A stretch of 64,000 nt of DNA from Neisseria flavescens (GTDB taxonomy: Bacteria; Pseudomonadota; Gammaproteobacteria; Burkholderiales; Neisseriaceae), in NCBI RefSeq assembly GCF_005221285.1, contig NZ_CP039886.1, positions 496,001 to 560,000 of the forward strand, given 5' to 3'. Shown piece by piece: positions 62,281 through 64,000 of the stretch; position 1 is the stretch's first letter, and each line of letters opens with the position of its first letter. Made by a program: the position numbers and the translations under genes. The notes beneath the pieces are model-generated. The model was not told where the DNA came from. It was given only the letters and a program-made list of their open reading frames with translations, and did no database searches.

Positions 62281-64000
62281 TCAGAAACGATAGTTCACGC
62301 CCAAGGTAAACTCGCGACCGCGTTCGTAGAAGGGCACGCGTCCGTTGCCATCGGGGAAGCGTTGGCTGTGCGAACGGTATTGTTTGTTGCCGATGTTGTT
62401 GACGGCGAAGTTGACGTTCAGGTTGTCTTTTTTCAGCGGCTGCCAGTTGGCGTAAATGTCGTGTACGCCGTAACCGGCTTTCTTACCGTGTATCGTGCCT
62501 TGTCCACGGGCGACGTCGGTGTATTTCACGCTTTGGGCGTAGCGACCGCGCCAGCCGATTTCGAGTTTGGGGTTTTCAAACTGATAAGACAGGCCGGTCA
62601 GCCATTGGCGGCCGGTATTCCAGAAGGTAAACGAGCTTTCGTGGTCTTCCGCCTTTATCAGGCTTTCGCCGTAGTACATTTCGCCTTTTAACCGCGGTTT
62701 GACGTAGGACACCCCTAACCGTGCGGTCAGACCACCCCAGCGGTAGGACGCGTCAAGTTCGTAGCCATAGGTTTTAAGCGTGCCGCCGTTGTAAATCTTG
62801 CCGCGTTCGGTGATGGAGGCGGTGTCGTTGTTGATTTTTGCCCAACGATAGACGATGAGGTCTTTGATGCGTTGGTGGAACACGCTGCCACTGACGTTGA
62901 AATTGTCGTTGCGCCATTTGAAGCCCAATTCGGCGCGGCGGGCGGTTTCGGCTTTGAGCTTGCCGTCCAAATCGGCGGCGGCGCCTGCGCGTTCGTTAGC
63001 CAACAGGGCTTCGTTCAGGCGGGGCGCGCGGCTTGCCTGATTGAGGTTTGCCAAGAGCGAGAAGTTGTCGTTGATGTCCCAAATCGCGCCGATGCTGGGG
63101 TTGAGCTGTCCGTGCGACGCGCTTTGTTTGCTGGCGGCGTTGTATTTGAAATGGTCGTAACGCAGGCCGGTGGTCAGGGTAACGGGGTGCAGGTTCCAAA
63201 TGCCTTCCGTGTACACGCCGTATTCGGCCTTTTTCTCTTTGTCGCGGTCATACAGGCCGAGAATCTTCAGCCATGCGCCTTTGTCGGACGGCTCGGAGGT
63301 TTCGTGGCGGTAGTTGACGCCGTATTTCACCATGTGTCCGTCGCCGAAGGAGCTGGCGAGGTTCAGATTCGCTCCGGTCGCTTTGATTTTGCTCAACTCA
63401 AGCTTGCCGATGGGAACGCCGCCTTGCGCCGTGCCGGAAGCTTGGGCTTTCGGGGAAGGCGCGCCTTTAGGCGGCTTAGTGTCGTCGGTGTTGATTTGGA
63501 AGACGTTGGTGTCGATTTTGTCGATGAAGCCGACATTGCGGCCGCGGTATTCCAGATTGTAGGTTTGCTCTTTTTGATAAGTGCCATCCACGCCAATGTA
63601 GCTGTCAACGTTTTGGAACTCGGCTTTGTCGGTGCGGTTGCCTTTTTGGTATTCCTGACGGTAGGTCAGGCGGATGCCGTGGTCGTCGTTGAAATCGTAG
63701 CCGAGTTTGGCGAGGTAGCTGTGCTGTTTCAGACGACTGCCAAGGTTGACATTGCCGTTGCCGTCTTTGTAGTCGCGGTTGTTGAGGAAGTTACCTGCAA
63801 ACAGGGCATCGAAGCCGTTTTGATAGCCGTAAACCGCCGCGTTGCCGGTTGATCCTTTATTGCTGCTCAAGCCCGCGCCGAGTTTGAAACCGAAAGGTTT
63901 GCCGTCTGTCAGCAGGTCTTTCGCGTCAACCGTTGTTACGCGGATGGTACCGCCGACCGCGCCCAAACCCGCGCTCGCCGCGCCCGTGCCTTTTTCGACG
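62281..64000 (-). CDS. FetA/FrpB-like TonB-dependent receptor, 5' part beyond the window
   Basis: About 573 codons of the barrel and the end of the plug are present; signal peptide and TonB box lie beyond base 64000. VEKGTGAASAGLGAVGG and TIRVTTVDAKDLL match the plug end of FetA (siderophore-iron receptor), and YGINYRH-like, GLRYDHFKYN, NPSIGAIWDINDNFS, KLEIGWRGRYAQSVKY, NNIGNKQYRSHSQRFPDG and the final LGVNYRF follow the FetA barrel. It is probably iron-regulated and antigenically variable in its loops. Whether it is fetA itself or a paralogue cannot be decided; fetB-F transporter genes are not seen to its left. Confidence 0.82.
   Translation of the reverse strand, partial: VEKGTGAASAGLGAVGGTIRVTTVDAKDLLTDGKPFGFKLGAGLSSNKGSTGNAAVYGYQNGFDALFAGNFLNNRDYKDGNGNVNLGSRLKQHSYLAKLGYDFNDDHGIRLTYRQEYQKGNRTDKAEFQNVDSYIGVDGTYQKEQTYNLEYRGRNVGFIDKIDTNVFQINTDDTKPPKGAPSPKAQASGTAQGGVPIGKLELSKIKATGANLNLASSFGDGHMVKYGVNYRHETSEPSDKGAWLKILGLYDRDKEKKAEYGVYTEGIWNLHPVTLTTGLRYDHFKYNAASKQSASHGQLNPSIGAIWDINDNFSLLANLNQASRAPRLNEALLANERAGAAADLDGKLKAETARRAELGFKWRNDNFNVSGSVFHQRIKDLIVYRWAKINNDTASITERGKIYNGGTLKTYGYELDASYRWGGLTARLGVSYVKPRLKGEMYYGESLIKAEDHESSFTFWNTGRQWLTGLSYQFENPKLEIGWRGRYAQSVKYTDVARGQGTIHGKKAGYGVHDIYANWQPLKKDNLNVNFAVNNIGNKQYRSHSQRFPDGNGRVPFYERGREFTLGVNYRF

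Overview
The window is chromosomal DNA of a Neisseria species. The 10-mer GCCGTCTGAA, the core of the Neisseria DNA uptake sequence (DUS), occurs dozens of times, often as inverted pairs that end genes. Most copies read AGGCCGTCTGAA, the dialect of commensals such as the N. subflava/flavescens group, with some AGGTCGTCTGAA copies (N. mucosa/sicca-like) and a few ATGCCGTCTGAA. The species is inferred; the genus is clear.

Layout. 0-18.7 kb is mostly core metabolism: a SIMPL-domain protein, ftsB-eno, argB, an M14 peptidase, lgt, trkA, a DASS transporter, a three-gene soluble NADH/flavin/iron-sulfur reductase operon of fumarate-reductase type, class I fumarase, tRNA-Pro(GGG), a decayed formate/nitrite channel, yciA and pip. 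18.8-31.4 kb is a type I-C CRISPR-Cas locus (cas3, cas5c, cas8c with internal cas11c, cas7c, cas4, cas1, cas2, seven repeats). A+T-rich or foreign-looking genes sit at three joints of the operon: a histidine kinase with a membrane-anchored receiver (cas3/cas5), an RHH plus EVE-like protein (cas7/cas4), and a 401-residue protein with an AcrVA2-like C-terminal motif (cas4/cas1). cas3 and cas7 each carry a one-base frameshift at a homopolymer, so interference may be off or may depend on frameshifting. An IS5-type element cuts the last repeat and abuts a 5'-truncated adhC, followed by intact estD.

34-42.3 kb is an RNA-repair island. rtcR (sigma-54 activator with a CARF-type sensor) and a Thg1-like 3'-5' polymerase read leftward. 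Facing them, a sigma-54 promoter precedes a tandem array of seven Y-RNA-like noncoding RNAs and then the Ro60/Rsr gene. Two of the RNAs contain a circularly permuted tRNA module. An inserted phosphoethanolamine-transferase-like gene separates rsr from a polynucleotide kinase/RNA ligase fusion. No rtcA or rtcB is present in the window. This island is the most striking system here: damaged RNA sensed by RtcR would switch on Ro and its RNAs, while Thg1-like polymerase and kinase-ligase could heal and seal tRNAs.

42.3-64 kb returns to core and accessory genes: rpiB-like, phosphoesterase, nudB, ppa, lipoprotein, an unknown gene preceded by a probable aromatic-amino-acid attenuator, gdx-like SMR pump, ABC/MarR pair, yddG-like exporter, a cysN remnant, glyA, a catecholate-siderophore-type receptor, nitroreductase, aspA, VIT-family transporter, mfd (with a repeat inserted in frame) and a FetA-like receptor running off the right edge.
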